Of a stretch of DNA of 64,000 nucleotides, positions 58,360 to 64,000 are shown piece by piece. Positions within the stretch are counted from its first letter, which is position 1. Every line of letters begins with the position of its first letter. The stretch comes from Pseudonocardia sp. T1-2H (GTDB lineage Bacteria; Actinomycetota; Actinomycetes; Mycobacteriales; Pseudonocardiaceae). Position numbers and translations under genes: made by a program. The DNA is taken from positions 2,790,001 through 2,854,000 of the forward strand of contig NZ_JBBPCL010000001.1 in NCBI RefSeq assembly GCF_038039215.1, in the 5' to 3' direction. The notes below the pieces were generated by a model. That model searched no databases, had not been told where the DNA came from, and saw only the letters and a list, made by a program, of their open reading frames with translations.

Positions 58360-58399
58360 GTGCGTGCGCAGCCTCGTTCTGGCGAGGCTGCGCACGCAC
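58360..58399. terminator. Perfect 17-bp hairpin between convergent genes
   Basis: GTGCGTGCGCAGCCTCG (58360-58376), TTCTGG, then the exact reverse complement (58383-58399). It ends eight bases before the convergent methyltransferase stop. The left arm recurs with one change at 9245-9261, so it is also a member of a dispersed palindrome family. Confidence 0.75.
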
Positions 58400-58406
58400 G
58401 ACCCCC

Positions 58407-59192
58407 TCAGGCCTGCGCGAGGAGCTCGCCGTGCGGGACGGTGAACCAGCCGTCCGGGCTCGCCGCCCACCGCCGCCACGCCGCGGACATCGCCTCCAGG
58501 TCGTCGCGGGTCGCGAGGCCGCGGTCCAGCGCCTGGTCCGCGATCGACGAGGATCCGATCCGCTCCGCCCAGGAGCCGCCCCACCAGGCGCGTGTCTCCG
58601 GCGTCGCGTAGCACCAGATCGACGCCGACGGCGTGACCTCGGTGAATCCGGCATCGTGCGCCCAGCCGAGCAGCCGTCGTCCGGCATCCGGTTCTGCGTT
58701 GTTGCCGCGGGCAACGGCGCGGTAGAGCGCGAGCCAGGCGTCGAGCCGCTCGTCGTGCGGGTACCAGGTGAAGCCGGCGTAGTCCGCGTCCCGCACCGCG
58801 ACGACCCCGCCGGGCCTGGTCACGCGCCGCATCTCCCGCAGCGCCGCCACCGGGTCGGACAGGTGCTGCAGGACCTGGTGGGCGTGCACGACGTCGTAGG
58901 TGTCGTCCGGGTCGTCGAGGGCGTAGACGTCGCCGATCGCGAACTCCGGTCCGGTTCCGGCCGCGCGGGCCTCGGCGAGCGGCGCCTCGACCACGTCGAT
59001 CCCGCGGACCCGGCCGGGAGCGACGCGTGCCGCGAGATCGTGGGTGATCGTGCCCGGCCCACAGCCGACGTCGAGGAGGTCGAGGCCGGGCCGCAGCAGC
59101 GGGAGCAGGTACGCCGCGGAGTTCTCGGCGGTCCGGTTCCGGTGCGAGCGCAGGACGCTGTCGTGATGGCCGTGGGTGTAGACGTCGTTCAC
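58407..59192 (-). CDS. UbiE/MenG-like SAM-dependent methyltransferase
   Basis: 261 residues. LLDVGCGPGTITHDLA is motif I (about residues 38-54), and RGIDVVEAPLAEAR is motif II. VVHAHQVLQHLSDPVAALRE with VTRPGGVVAVRD gives the later motifs. The C-terminal half (YRAVARGNNAEPDAGRRLL) is typical of the UbiE-like class. The start begins NDVYTHGHHDSVLRSHRNRT, which is the family N-terminus, at GTG 59192. The substrate is unknown. It is divergent from the broken pepE gene with 33 bases between starts. Confidence 0.87.
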   Translation of the reverse strand: MNDVYTHGHHDSVLRSHRNRTAENSAAYLLPLLRPGLDLLDVGCGPGTITHDLAARVAPGRVRGIDVVEAPLAEARAAGTGPEFAIGDVYALDDPDDTYDVVHAHQVLQHLSDPVAALREMRRVTRPGGVVAVRDADYAGFTWYPHDERLDAWLALYRAVARGNNAEPDAGRRLLGWAHDAGFTEVTPSASIWCYATPETRAWWGGSWAERIGSSSIADQALDRGLATRDDLEAMSAAWRRWAASPDGWFTVPHGELLAQA

Positions 59193-59225
59193 GGACCCGA
59201 TTCTGGATCAGGAGAGGATGGGCGG

Positions 59226-59750
59226 GTGCTCCTGCTGCTTTCCAACTCGACGAACCACGGCTCCGCGATGTTCGCGCACGCCCGTGAGGCGCTCGCCCGG
59301 TCCTTCGACGGCCGCGAGGTCCTGTTCGTGCCCTACGCCGCGGCGGACCACGACGCCTACTCCGCCAAGGCCGTCGACGCGTTCGCCGGGATCGGTGTCC
59401 GCGCACGGCAGGTGCCGGCGCGCGACCCCGCGGCGGCGATCCGCGGGGCGGACGCGGTGTTCGTCGGCGGCGGGAACTCCTTCCGGCTCCTCCGGGACCT
59501 GCAGCGGACCGGGCTGATCGCCGCGATCCGGGAGGCCGTCGCGCACGGCGCCCGCTACGGCGGCGCCAGCGCGGGCACCAACATGGCCTGCCCGACGCTG
59601 TGCACCACGAACGACATGCCGATCGTCGAGCCGGCCGGGTTCGGGGCGCTCGGCCTGCTGCCCTTCCAGATCAACCCGCACTATCTGGAACGGTTAAGCG
59701 ATGGGACTAGCACTCTCACCTGCGGCGATACATACACGCGGAGGCTGTAG
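59226..59750 (+). pseudogene. pepE: Dipeptidase E (PepE, alpha-aspartyl dipeptidase), cut by the integrative element
   Basis: GTG 59226 follows GGAGAGG. The first about 155 residues match Asp-specific dipeptidase PepE: LLLLSNSTNHGSAMFAHA, FVGGGNSFRLLRDLQ, and nucleophile segment YGGASAGTNMACPT (Ser in GASAG). After LLPFQINPHYLE the normal sequence (with its catalytic His region) is replaced by RLSDGTSTLTCGDTYTRRL and a stop. The base composition falls at the same point, and an integrase gene starts 50 bases after the stop. The 3' half should lie beyond the right end of the element. Confidence 0.85.
59665..59705. other. Approximate left attachment site (attL)
   Basis: PepE similarity ends at about 59695, in TTCCAGATCAACCCGCACTA followed by TCTGGAACGG. 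GC content drops immediately after. The crossover core should be in this interval, with a repeat of it beyond the window. It is a coding-gene target, not a tRNA; no tRNA is visible here. Confidence 0.5.
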
Positions 59751-59803
59751 TACACGCACACCGCTACGCGATCCAGATAGACGACCCGGTTTAGGATCCA
59801 CCG

Positions 59804-60706
59804 GTGAACACCGATCAGCTCCGCAGGTTGTCCGAGTCGTGGACCACGTACCTGCGGAGTCAGAACAAGTCAAAGTCAACCGTGAAGAGCTACCTCACGG
59901 GGGTCACGCAGTTCCTGAGCTGGTGTGATGCCGGTTCGCGAGAGCCGACGTTGACGAAGGCGACCGTCAACGCGTGGGTGGCTGACATGCTCGGTCAGGG
60001 TGCACAAGCGAAGACGGCTGCCGCGCGACAGTTCGGGGTTAGACGCTTCTCGATGTGGCTCGCTGAGGAGGAGGAGATCCCGCGTGACGAGCTGGTGGGG
60101 GTCAAGCCGGTCAAGTTTGACCAGAAGATCACCCCGACGCTCAGCCACGAGGAGACCCGCGCGCTGCTGGACGCGTGCAAGGGGAAGCTCTTCCACGACT
60201 TCCGTGACCGCGCGGTGGTGTCCGTGCTTCTGGACACGGGGATCCGTGCGGGGGAGTGCGTGAACCTCGCGACGAGCGACGTGAACCTCAAGACGGGGGA
60301 GGTCGTGGTTCGTCGGGGGAAGGGTGGGAAGGGGCGCATGGTGCTCCTGACCCCGGACCCGCTGTACCAGCTTGACCGGTATCTCCGGAAGCGGAGGGAC
60401 CACCGTCTCAGCTCCTCACCTGCGCTGTGGTTGGGCGGCAACGGTCAGGGGTTCTCATATGCCGCGCTGCACAAAGCGCTCAAACGTCGCGCGGATGCTG
60501 CGGGGTTGAAGGACTTCCATCCGCACGTGCTCCGTCACACCTTCGCAACCCGGTGGCTGGATGACGGTGGGGATGTGGAGAACCTTCGCGCGCTTGCCGG
60601 TTGGGAGGATCTTGAGATGGTCGCTCGGTACACCCGCACCAACGCGAACATGCGCGCTCTAGACGCCGCTCGTGAGATGGGGGAGCGGAGGTCGAGTCGC
60701 CGGTAG
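59804..60706 (+). CDS. int: Tyrosine-type site-specific integrase
   Basis: 300 residues. The N-terminal SAM-like domain (YLRSQNKSKSTVKSYLTGVT) binds arm or core DNA. The catalytic domain has the Arg in LLDTGIRAGECVNL, the Lys in RRGKGGKGR, H-x-x-R in HVLRHTFATRWL, then a Trp in LAGWEDLEMVARYTR, whose Tyr is the nucleophile. All active-site residues are in place, so the enzyme should be active. GTG 59804 follows TTTAGGA. It is at the extreme left of the element and points inward, next to attL. It would insert the element into pepE and, with a directionality factor, excise it. Confidence 0.93.
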   Translation: MNTDQLRRLSESWTTYLRSQNKSKSTVKSYLTGVTQFLSWCDAGSREPTLTKATVNAWVADMLGQGAQAKTAAARQFGVRRFSMWLAEEEEIPRDELVGVKPVKFDQKITPTLSHEETRALLDACKGKLFHDFRDRAVVSVLLDTGIRAGECVNLATSDVNLKTGEVVVRRGKGGKGRMVLLTPDPLYQLDRYLRKRRDHRLSSSPALWLGGNGQGFSYAALHKALKRRADAAGLKDFHPHVLRHTFATRWLDDGGDVENLRALAGWEDLEMVARYTRTNANMRALDAAREMGERRSSRR

Positions 60707-60804
60707 CGGTGGCGTCACAGCGCTTCGCGAGCGCATACCGTTCGTTCCCCTCCATCGAAGACTTCCGGAGTGAGAGATCACGCCGACGATGGAGGTAAGA
60801 GATC

Positions 60805-61047
60805 ATGGATTCGCTCGCTGCTCGCGCTGCCGCTCACCGGTCGTGGGCATTCACTCGCGACCGCACTGCTCGTACCGCGCCGGCTCGTCGTGCGGCTGCT
60901 GCACGGTTCGAGCGTCAAGCACGGGAGATCCTGGGTCCCGACGCCACGCAGCGGGAGGTTGACCAGTCCGCGGACTCGCTGCGGTCCGCCTACTATGTGG
61001 ATCTCGCGAGGAAGTCCGCGGAATCGCGCAAGAGAAATGCTGCGTGA
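60805..61047 (+). CDS. Small mobile-element hypothetical protein
   Basis: 80 residues, basic and alanine-rich (ARAAAHRSWAFTRDRTARTA, then PARRAAAARFERQAREILGP and YYVDLARKSAESRKR). From memory this H-R-S-W-A/T-x-D-R-T-A layout is common in actinobacterial phages and integrative elements, where its function is unknown. ATG 60805 has an excellent site, GGAGGTAA, seven bases upstream. There is no predicted DNA-binding helix set I would defend. It lies between the integrase and the RHH gene, 98 bases after the integrase stop. Confidence 0.7.
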   Translation: MDSLAARAAAHRSWAFTRDRTARTAPARRAAAARFERQAREILGPDATQREVDQSADSLRSAYYVDLARKSAESRKRNAA

Positions 61048-61221
61048 CCGGAAGCGGAGAACCCGCAGCTCCCCGGGGAACCGCTGCTTGAGTACCTGGA
61101 ACGGGTACCTCAATGAGTACCGTTCTGTACGCTCTATCAGAGACTTCAAGTACGTGAGTGGTTGAACTCTGTCCGAAACACGAGACAAAAAACTTTCAAG
61201 ATTCTTGCGGAATCGGGAACA

Positions 61222-61291
61222 TTCAGCATCACTCAAGCGTTGAATATAGTAGCGGGGTAAGTTATGTCTGAAAGTAACACAGAATGTTACT
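61222..61291 (+). promoter_or_regulatory. Candidate promoter and palindromic operator upstream of the RHH gene
   Basis: TATAGT (61245-61250) is a good -10; TTCAGC (61222-61227) is a weak -35 at 17-base spacing. Downstream, AGTAACA and TGTTACT (61273-61279, 61285-61291) form a palindrome with a five-base centre. It would lie about 15-35 bases after the start of transcription, where an RHH protein could block its own promoter. The rest of 61048-61371 is AT-rich without a convincing gene. Confidence 0.45.
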
Positions 61292-61371
61292 CGGAACCCC
61301 CGTTAACATCCGCGACCCGAATACGGCGCTCCGGGAGCGAGAATCGAGAAAGAGAGCGCCGCGAGGTAATT

Positions 61372-61539
61372 ATGTCCAACTTTCGAAGCAGCATCTACTT
61401 TCCAACCCTTGCATACCTGGATGCGGTGGACGCACACTGCGCGAAGCAACGTGTGAGCCGGTCGGATTACATTCGTTCACTGATTGAGCGGGACCTAGGG
61501 ATTGCACCTGAGTATGTCCCGTTCCGGCGGAACGACTGA
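61372..61539 (+). CDS. Ribbon-helix-helix DNA-binding protein
   Basis: 55 residues. SNFRSSIYFPTLAYLDAVDA gives the beta strand and helix A. KQRVSRSDYIRSLIERDLG gives the turn and helix B, the classic RHH layout (Arc/CopG/MetJ class) with a Ser-Arg-Ser start to helix B. A short tail (APEYVPFRRND) follows. It would bind DNA as a dimer at palindromes. ATG 61372 has GAGGTAATT just upstream. A longer frame from ATG 61264 is possible, but its first 36 residues are low-complexity and cover a palindrome that looks like its operator. It is a likely copy-control or excision regulator. Confidence 0.7.
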   Translation: MSNFRSSIYFPTLAYLDAVDAHCAKQRVSRSDYIRSLIERDLGIAPEYVPFRRND

Positions 61540-61686
61540 CTGAATCTCCGCGAGAACCCTCGTGGTGAAGCTTCAAGTGGCGGACGACTCCTCCCCGCCA
61601 CCCATAACTTCCCGCTGCCTAACTCCTTCCGGGCGGCGGGTGGAAAGCGGCGCTCCTGTAGCTTGACAGTTGAGCGCCGAACCCCG

Positions 61687-61739
61687 CACGAGTGGCGGGT
61701 ATCTGGGTTGTCATCGTGACCAGATACCCGCCATTCGTG
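61687..61739. terminator. 20-bp hairpin between the RHH gene and the next gene
   Basis: Arms at 61687-61706 and 61720-61739 pair at 19 of 20 positions, the exception being a G-U pair in one RNA strand; the loop is 13 bases. It is a strong bidirectional terminator in the 223-base gap 61540-61762. A shorter 7-bp pair, GGCGCTC and GAGCGCC, lies just before it (about 61648-61677). Confidence 0.7.
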
Positions 61740-61762
61740 TATCCATTTAAGGAATGCCACCA

Positions 61763-62008
61763 GTGAAAATCGACCCGCGTCAACCGATCACCTTCGACGG
61801 TGACTGCCCCGTGCTGCCCGCGTACCGCTCTGGGCACCAACTTCACGTGTGGTGTGTAGCGGAGCGCCGGTGGCACGTACACGCGCGGTCTGCGGGTCAC
61901 GTGATCGCGCACTGTCCGCGTCAGATCCGTGAGTACCCGAGTTACGTGCTGCGGGTGGTTGGTGACCTCACGGACGACGTGCGCAAAGTCGCGCGGAGTC
62001 GCGCGTAA
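61763..62008 (+). CDS. Small Cys/His-rich element protein
   Basis: 81 residues. CPVLPAYRSGHQLHVWC, then WHVHARSAGHVIAHC, gives a spaced set of Cys and His residues that could bind a metal. The end is charged (DLTDDVRKVARSRA). GTG 61763 has TAAGGA nine bases upstream; ATG 61754 overlaps that site, so the GTG is preferred by a small margin. No family is recognised. Such small metal-binding proteins are frequent in actinophage and AICE replication modules, but no function is claimed. Confidence 0.6.
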   Translation: MKIDPRQPITFDGDCPVLPAYRSGHQLHVWCVAERRWHVHARSAGHVIAHCPRQIREYPSYVLRVVGDLTDDVRKVARSRA

Positions 62009-62080
62009 CTAAAACTTCTGCTCGGGTTGCTCCGTGCAGTTATGCCGGTTGTACCACTCGTCATCTACCGCGGGTGGTCA

Positions 62081-62117
62081 GAATCCGGTGACGGCTTAAG
62101 CCACCGTCACCGGATTC
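62081..62117. terminator. 14-bp perfect hairpin upstream of the replication gene
   Basis: GAATCCGGTGACGG and its exact reverse complement (62081-62094, 62104-62117) enclose CTTAAGCCA. It lies 72 bases after the previous stop. It can end that transcript or form part of an origin with the direct repeats just after it. Confidence 0.65.
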
Positions 62118-62129
62118 CCGGTTGTATTG

Positions 62130-62174
62130 GTTAGGTAGATACTGCAATTATAACTGAATAGAGTTAGGTAGATA
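62130..62174. repeat. Direct repeats before the primase-helicase gene (iteron-like)
   Basis: GTTAGGTAGATA occurs at 62130-62141 and 62163-62174, 33 bases (about three helical turns) apart. A second pair, ACTGCAATT (62141-62149) and ACTGCGATT (62182-62190), follows each copy. The interval is AT-rich. Operator or origin iterons are both possible. Confidence 0.55.
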
Positions 62175-62175
62175 A

Positions 62176-63933
62176 TTGGATACTGCGATTGAAGCTCCCC
62201 GAACTACGTACTCTCAAGTCGTGGACATGTACGTGTCCGCGGGGTGGAAGGTGTTCCCCACCAACTCGCGCCGCTACAGCGGAGGGGGTCTCCCATCAGG
62301 TCATCAGGAGGCATCCAACTACGCGCCCGCAGCTCCGCAGAGCTGGTCGATCGACCCTGCGGGAAACCCACGCAACGATTGCGCGGTGTGGGCGGCTCCC
62401 GGGCTGATCGGGATTGACGTTGACCATTACGGGGACAAGCGCGGTCAGGACACGATTGACGAACTGGAACGCAAGTACGGTCAACTTCCAGCAACCGTCT
62501 CGTCAACCTCGCGCGGTGCAAGACAGCCGGCGCGGATCTATTGGTTCCGGGTTCCTGAAGGTGACTCGCACGAGCGCAACCAGTTCGTCACGAAGCTGCG
62601 CGACGTGGAGATCATTCAATCACACCACCGTTTCGGAGCGGTCTACCCCTCTGTGTCGCACAAGACCGGAGAGACGTACCGGTGGTTCTCGAAGACTGAC
62701 GAGATGCTTCCTGAGACGGTGATTCCGTCGGTGGAGGATTGCGCGGAACTCACTGCTGCATGGGTTGAGTTCCTGCGAGAAGGAAGTAACTCGGTAGCGA
62801 AGCGGCAATCTGATCTGACGTGGCAACAAAAGATTGACGTCACGCTTGACTATGCGACCGGTGGGGATCCCTGCAACGTCGTGCTGGATGCACTTGAGAG
62901 GTACAGCAAGGAAGACGGCAGCCACTATGACCGGATGGTCAAGACGACCCTGGATCTCCTCCGTCGGGGAGAGCAGGGGCACGCTGGTGTCCGTACCGCG
63001 CTGAGCAAGCTCCAAGAGATGTACGTGCCGTACGCGGATGAGCAGGGGCGTGAAGGTCTCGGGGAGTTCGAGCGGCAGCTAGCCGGCGCCGGGGATGTCA
63101 TTTTCAACGGTGAACCGTCCGCTGACCGGAACGGGTGTCGCGGGATGCTCGGATGCGGCGTGTCAGATGCGCTCGTTATCACGGGTTCTGACTTCTCCGT
63201 GGAGGAGGAGCGTCGGTGCTGGAACCGGGATAAGCTTCTCCCCTCAACGGCTGCCGCTGTCATCACTGACCGGCTGCCGGTGCGGGTTTCACCGAGTGGT
63301 GAACTCACCGCGTGGGTTAATGGATATTGGAACGAGGAGCGTTCCAAGAACACAATTCACCGTCACGTGGTTGCGCTTCTCGGGGACCGGTACACGCAGA
63401 CTGCGGATGGGAACATTTGCGCTGTGCTGCAAGCATCCGATGACAGCCCGGAGGAACGTGACACCGAGTGGCTGAACGTCGCTAACGGACTCTTGAATTG
63501 GAAGACAGGAGTGCTGTGGGAGCACACCCCCGACCACGATAGCGACTACCAGTTTCCTGTTGAGTTTGACCCCGCAGCTACAGCACCCCGATTCGAACGG
63601 TTCCTAGCGGAGGTGCTGCACAAGGACGACGTTGAAACCGTACTCCGGATGTTTGGGTACTGCTTGTTCCGCGGGTACCCGATCCACAAGGCATTTATGC
63701 TGACCGGCTCCGGGTCGAACGGTAAGAGTCTCCTGCTCAAGACCCTCGTTCAGATGCTCGGTAAAAGGAACACTTCCGGTAACTCGCCGCAGTCTTTCGG
63801 TGCTGAGCGCTTCTCTGTTGGTGACCTTCACGGGAAGTTCGCGAACATTGCGTTCGATGTATCGTCGGAGCGGTTCGTTGACACCGCAGCGTGGAAGCAA
63901 CTGACGTCAGGTGACGAAGTCCGCTTTGAGTAG
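62176..63933 (+). CDS. Primase-polymerase / D5-like SF3 helicase, interrupted by an in-frame amber codon
   Basis: 585 codons are read before TAG at 63931. The N-terminal prim-pol domain has YVSAGWKVFPTNSRRYSGG and the metal-binding pair in LIGIDVDHYGDKRG (about residue 80). The middle is D5_N-like (WLNVANGLLNWKTGVLWEH). The SF3 helicase has Walker A GSGSNGKSLLLKTL (about residue 511) and a Walker B-like FANIAFDVSSE. After GDEVRFE the TAG interrupts a part that would normally continue, and the same frame stays open to the window edge. Such proteins start and drive replication of satellites and integrated plasmids. TTG 62176 is the adopted start; ATG 62227 is an alternative. Confidence 0.85.
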   Translation: MDTAIEAPRTTYSQVVDMYVSAGWKVFPTNSRRYSGGGLPSGHQEASNYAPAAPQSWSIDPAGNPRNDCAVWAAPGLIGIDVDHYGDKRGQDTIDELERKYGQLPATVSSTSRGARQPARIYWFRVPEGDSHERNQFVTKLRDVEIIQSHHRFGAVYPSVSHKTGETYRWFSKTDEMLPETVIPSVEDCAELTAAWVEFLREGSNSVAKRQSDLTWQQKIDVTLDYATGGDPCNVVLDALERYSKEDGSHYDRMVKTTLDLLRRGEQGHAGVRTALSKLQEMYVPYADEQGREGLGEFERQLAGAGDVIFNGEPSADRNGCRGMLGCGVSDALVITGSDFSVEEERRCWNRDKLLPSTAAAVITDRLPVRVSPSGELTAWVNGYWNEERSKNTIHRHVVALLGDRYTQTADGNICAVLQASDDSPEERDTEWLNVANGLLNWKTGVLWEHTPDHDSDYQFPVEFDPAATAPRFERFLAEVLHKDDVETVLRMFGYCLFRGYPIHKAFMLTGSGSNGKSLLLKTLVQMLGKRNTSGNSPQSFGAERFSVGDLHGKFANIAFDVSSERFVDTAAWKQLTSGDEVRFE

Positions 63934-64000
63934 AAGTTCCGGGATTCGTTCTACGGGGTGAGCTACGCGACGCAGATTGCTTCGTTCAACGAGATCCCTG
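63931..64000 (+). other. Amber codon and continued open frame of the helicase
   Basis: TAG at 63931-63933 is followed in the same frame by KFRDSFYGVSYATQIASFNE, which reads like helicase motif C (F-x-S-x-N-E type end of SF3 proteins). So the gene goes on past the stop. It is a nonsense mutation, a read-through site or a base-call error; the window ends before more can be seen. Confidence 0.7.

Larger units (their letters stand above)
59696..64000. mobile_element. Integrative element (prophage satellite or AICE-like), left end
   Basis: From about 59.7 kb the GC content falls from roughly 72% to about 58-60%, third codon positions become mixed, and gene style changes to short genes with long spacers. 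In order it carries an integrase, an 80-residue protein, an RHH protein, an 81-residue Cys/His protein and a prim-pol/SF3 helicase. Integrase plus autonomous replication gene, without capsid or conjugation genes so far, suits a phage satellite, an integrated plasmid or an AICE. The right end is outside the window. Confidence 0.8.

Noticed and set aside
59665..59803. A tRNA gene at the element border
   Set aside because: No cloverleaf or CCA-type end can be drawn; the target is clearly pepE coding sequence.
61264..61371. A 36-residue N-terminal extension of the RHH protein
   Set aside because: It is Ser/Arg/Glu-rich, not fold-like, and overlies a palindrome and leader. ATG 61372 has its own ribosome site. 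Kept as an alternative only.

Overview
The window is 64 kb of very GC-rich (roughly 72%) DNA from an actinomycete. The gene content, GTG/TTG starts and ATGA/GTGA overlaps fit a Pseudonocardia-like member of the Pseudonocardiaceae (inferred, not proven). The block from about 26.8 to 42.6 kb keeps the order I remember for Mycobacterium tuberculosis Rv2703 to Rv2689c: sigA, suhB, cei, DUF4193, DUF3093, dut, DUF3710, hydrolase, OB-fold protein, DUF3159, ceoC, ceoB, APC permease, RNA methyltransferase. This is ancestral actinobacterial core chromosome.

Layout. 0-4.5 kb: end of a GTPase-like gene, a GAF-ANTAR regulator with a long disordered tail, then a TPP riboswitch driving a thiamine-precursor ABC importer. 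4.5-7.2 kb: a small toxin-like protein, a secreted DUF4038 glycoside hydrolase and a HAD enzyme. 7.2-17.5 kb: aerobic cobalamin genes (cobL, cobM, cobK rightward; cobG, cobH, cobIJ leftward) and a cobalamin riboswitch in front of cobN. 17.5-20.2 kb: a formamidase operon. 20.4-26.7 kb: recQ, two MFS exporters, a tartrate/isopropylmalate-type dehydrogenase and an enoyl-CoA hydratase. 26.8-42.6 kb: the conserved sigA-dut-ceoBC block. 42.7-59.2 kb: a dehydratase, tex, a DEAD-box helicase, an L,D-transpeptidase, transporters, a DsbA-like protein, a racemase, methyltransferases, an aldolase and a decayed Baeyer-Villiger monooxygenase.

From about 59.69 kb to the right edge the base composition drops and an integrative element begins. 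It has cut pepE in two. It carries a tyrosine integrase, small genes separated by strong hairpins, a ribbon-helix-helix protein with its own palindrome, and a primase-polymerase/SF3 helicase with an in-frame amber codon. The element continues past the window.

The most unusual signals are short dispersed repeats. A 22-bp unit with core CGACTCGC forms phased arrays. One array lies inside cobN. Two more, in opposite orientation, fill the gap before tex. A second palindromic family (arms close to GATCACGATCCCGGGAGC) lies inside cobG and again between the two tex arrays. Several genes (cobG, recQ, the gene at 51.9 kb, the racemase) each need one single-base frame change to read through. That pattern points to assembly indels at least as much as to real decay.
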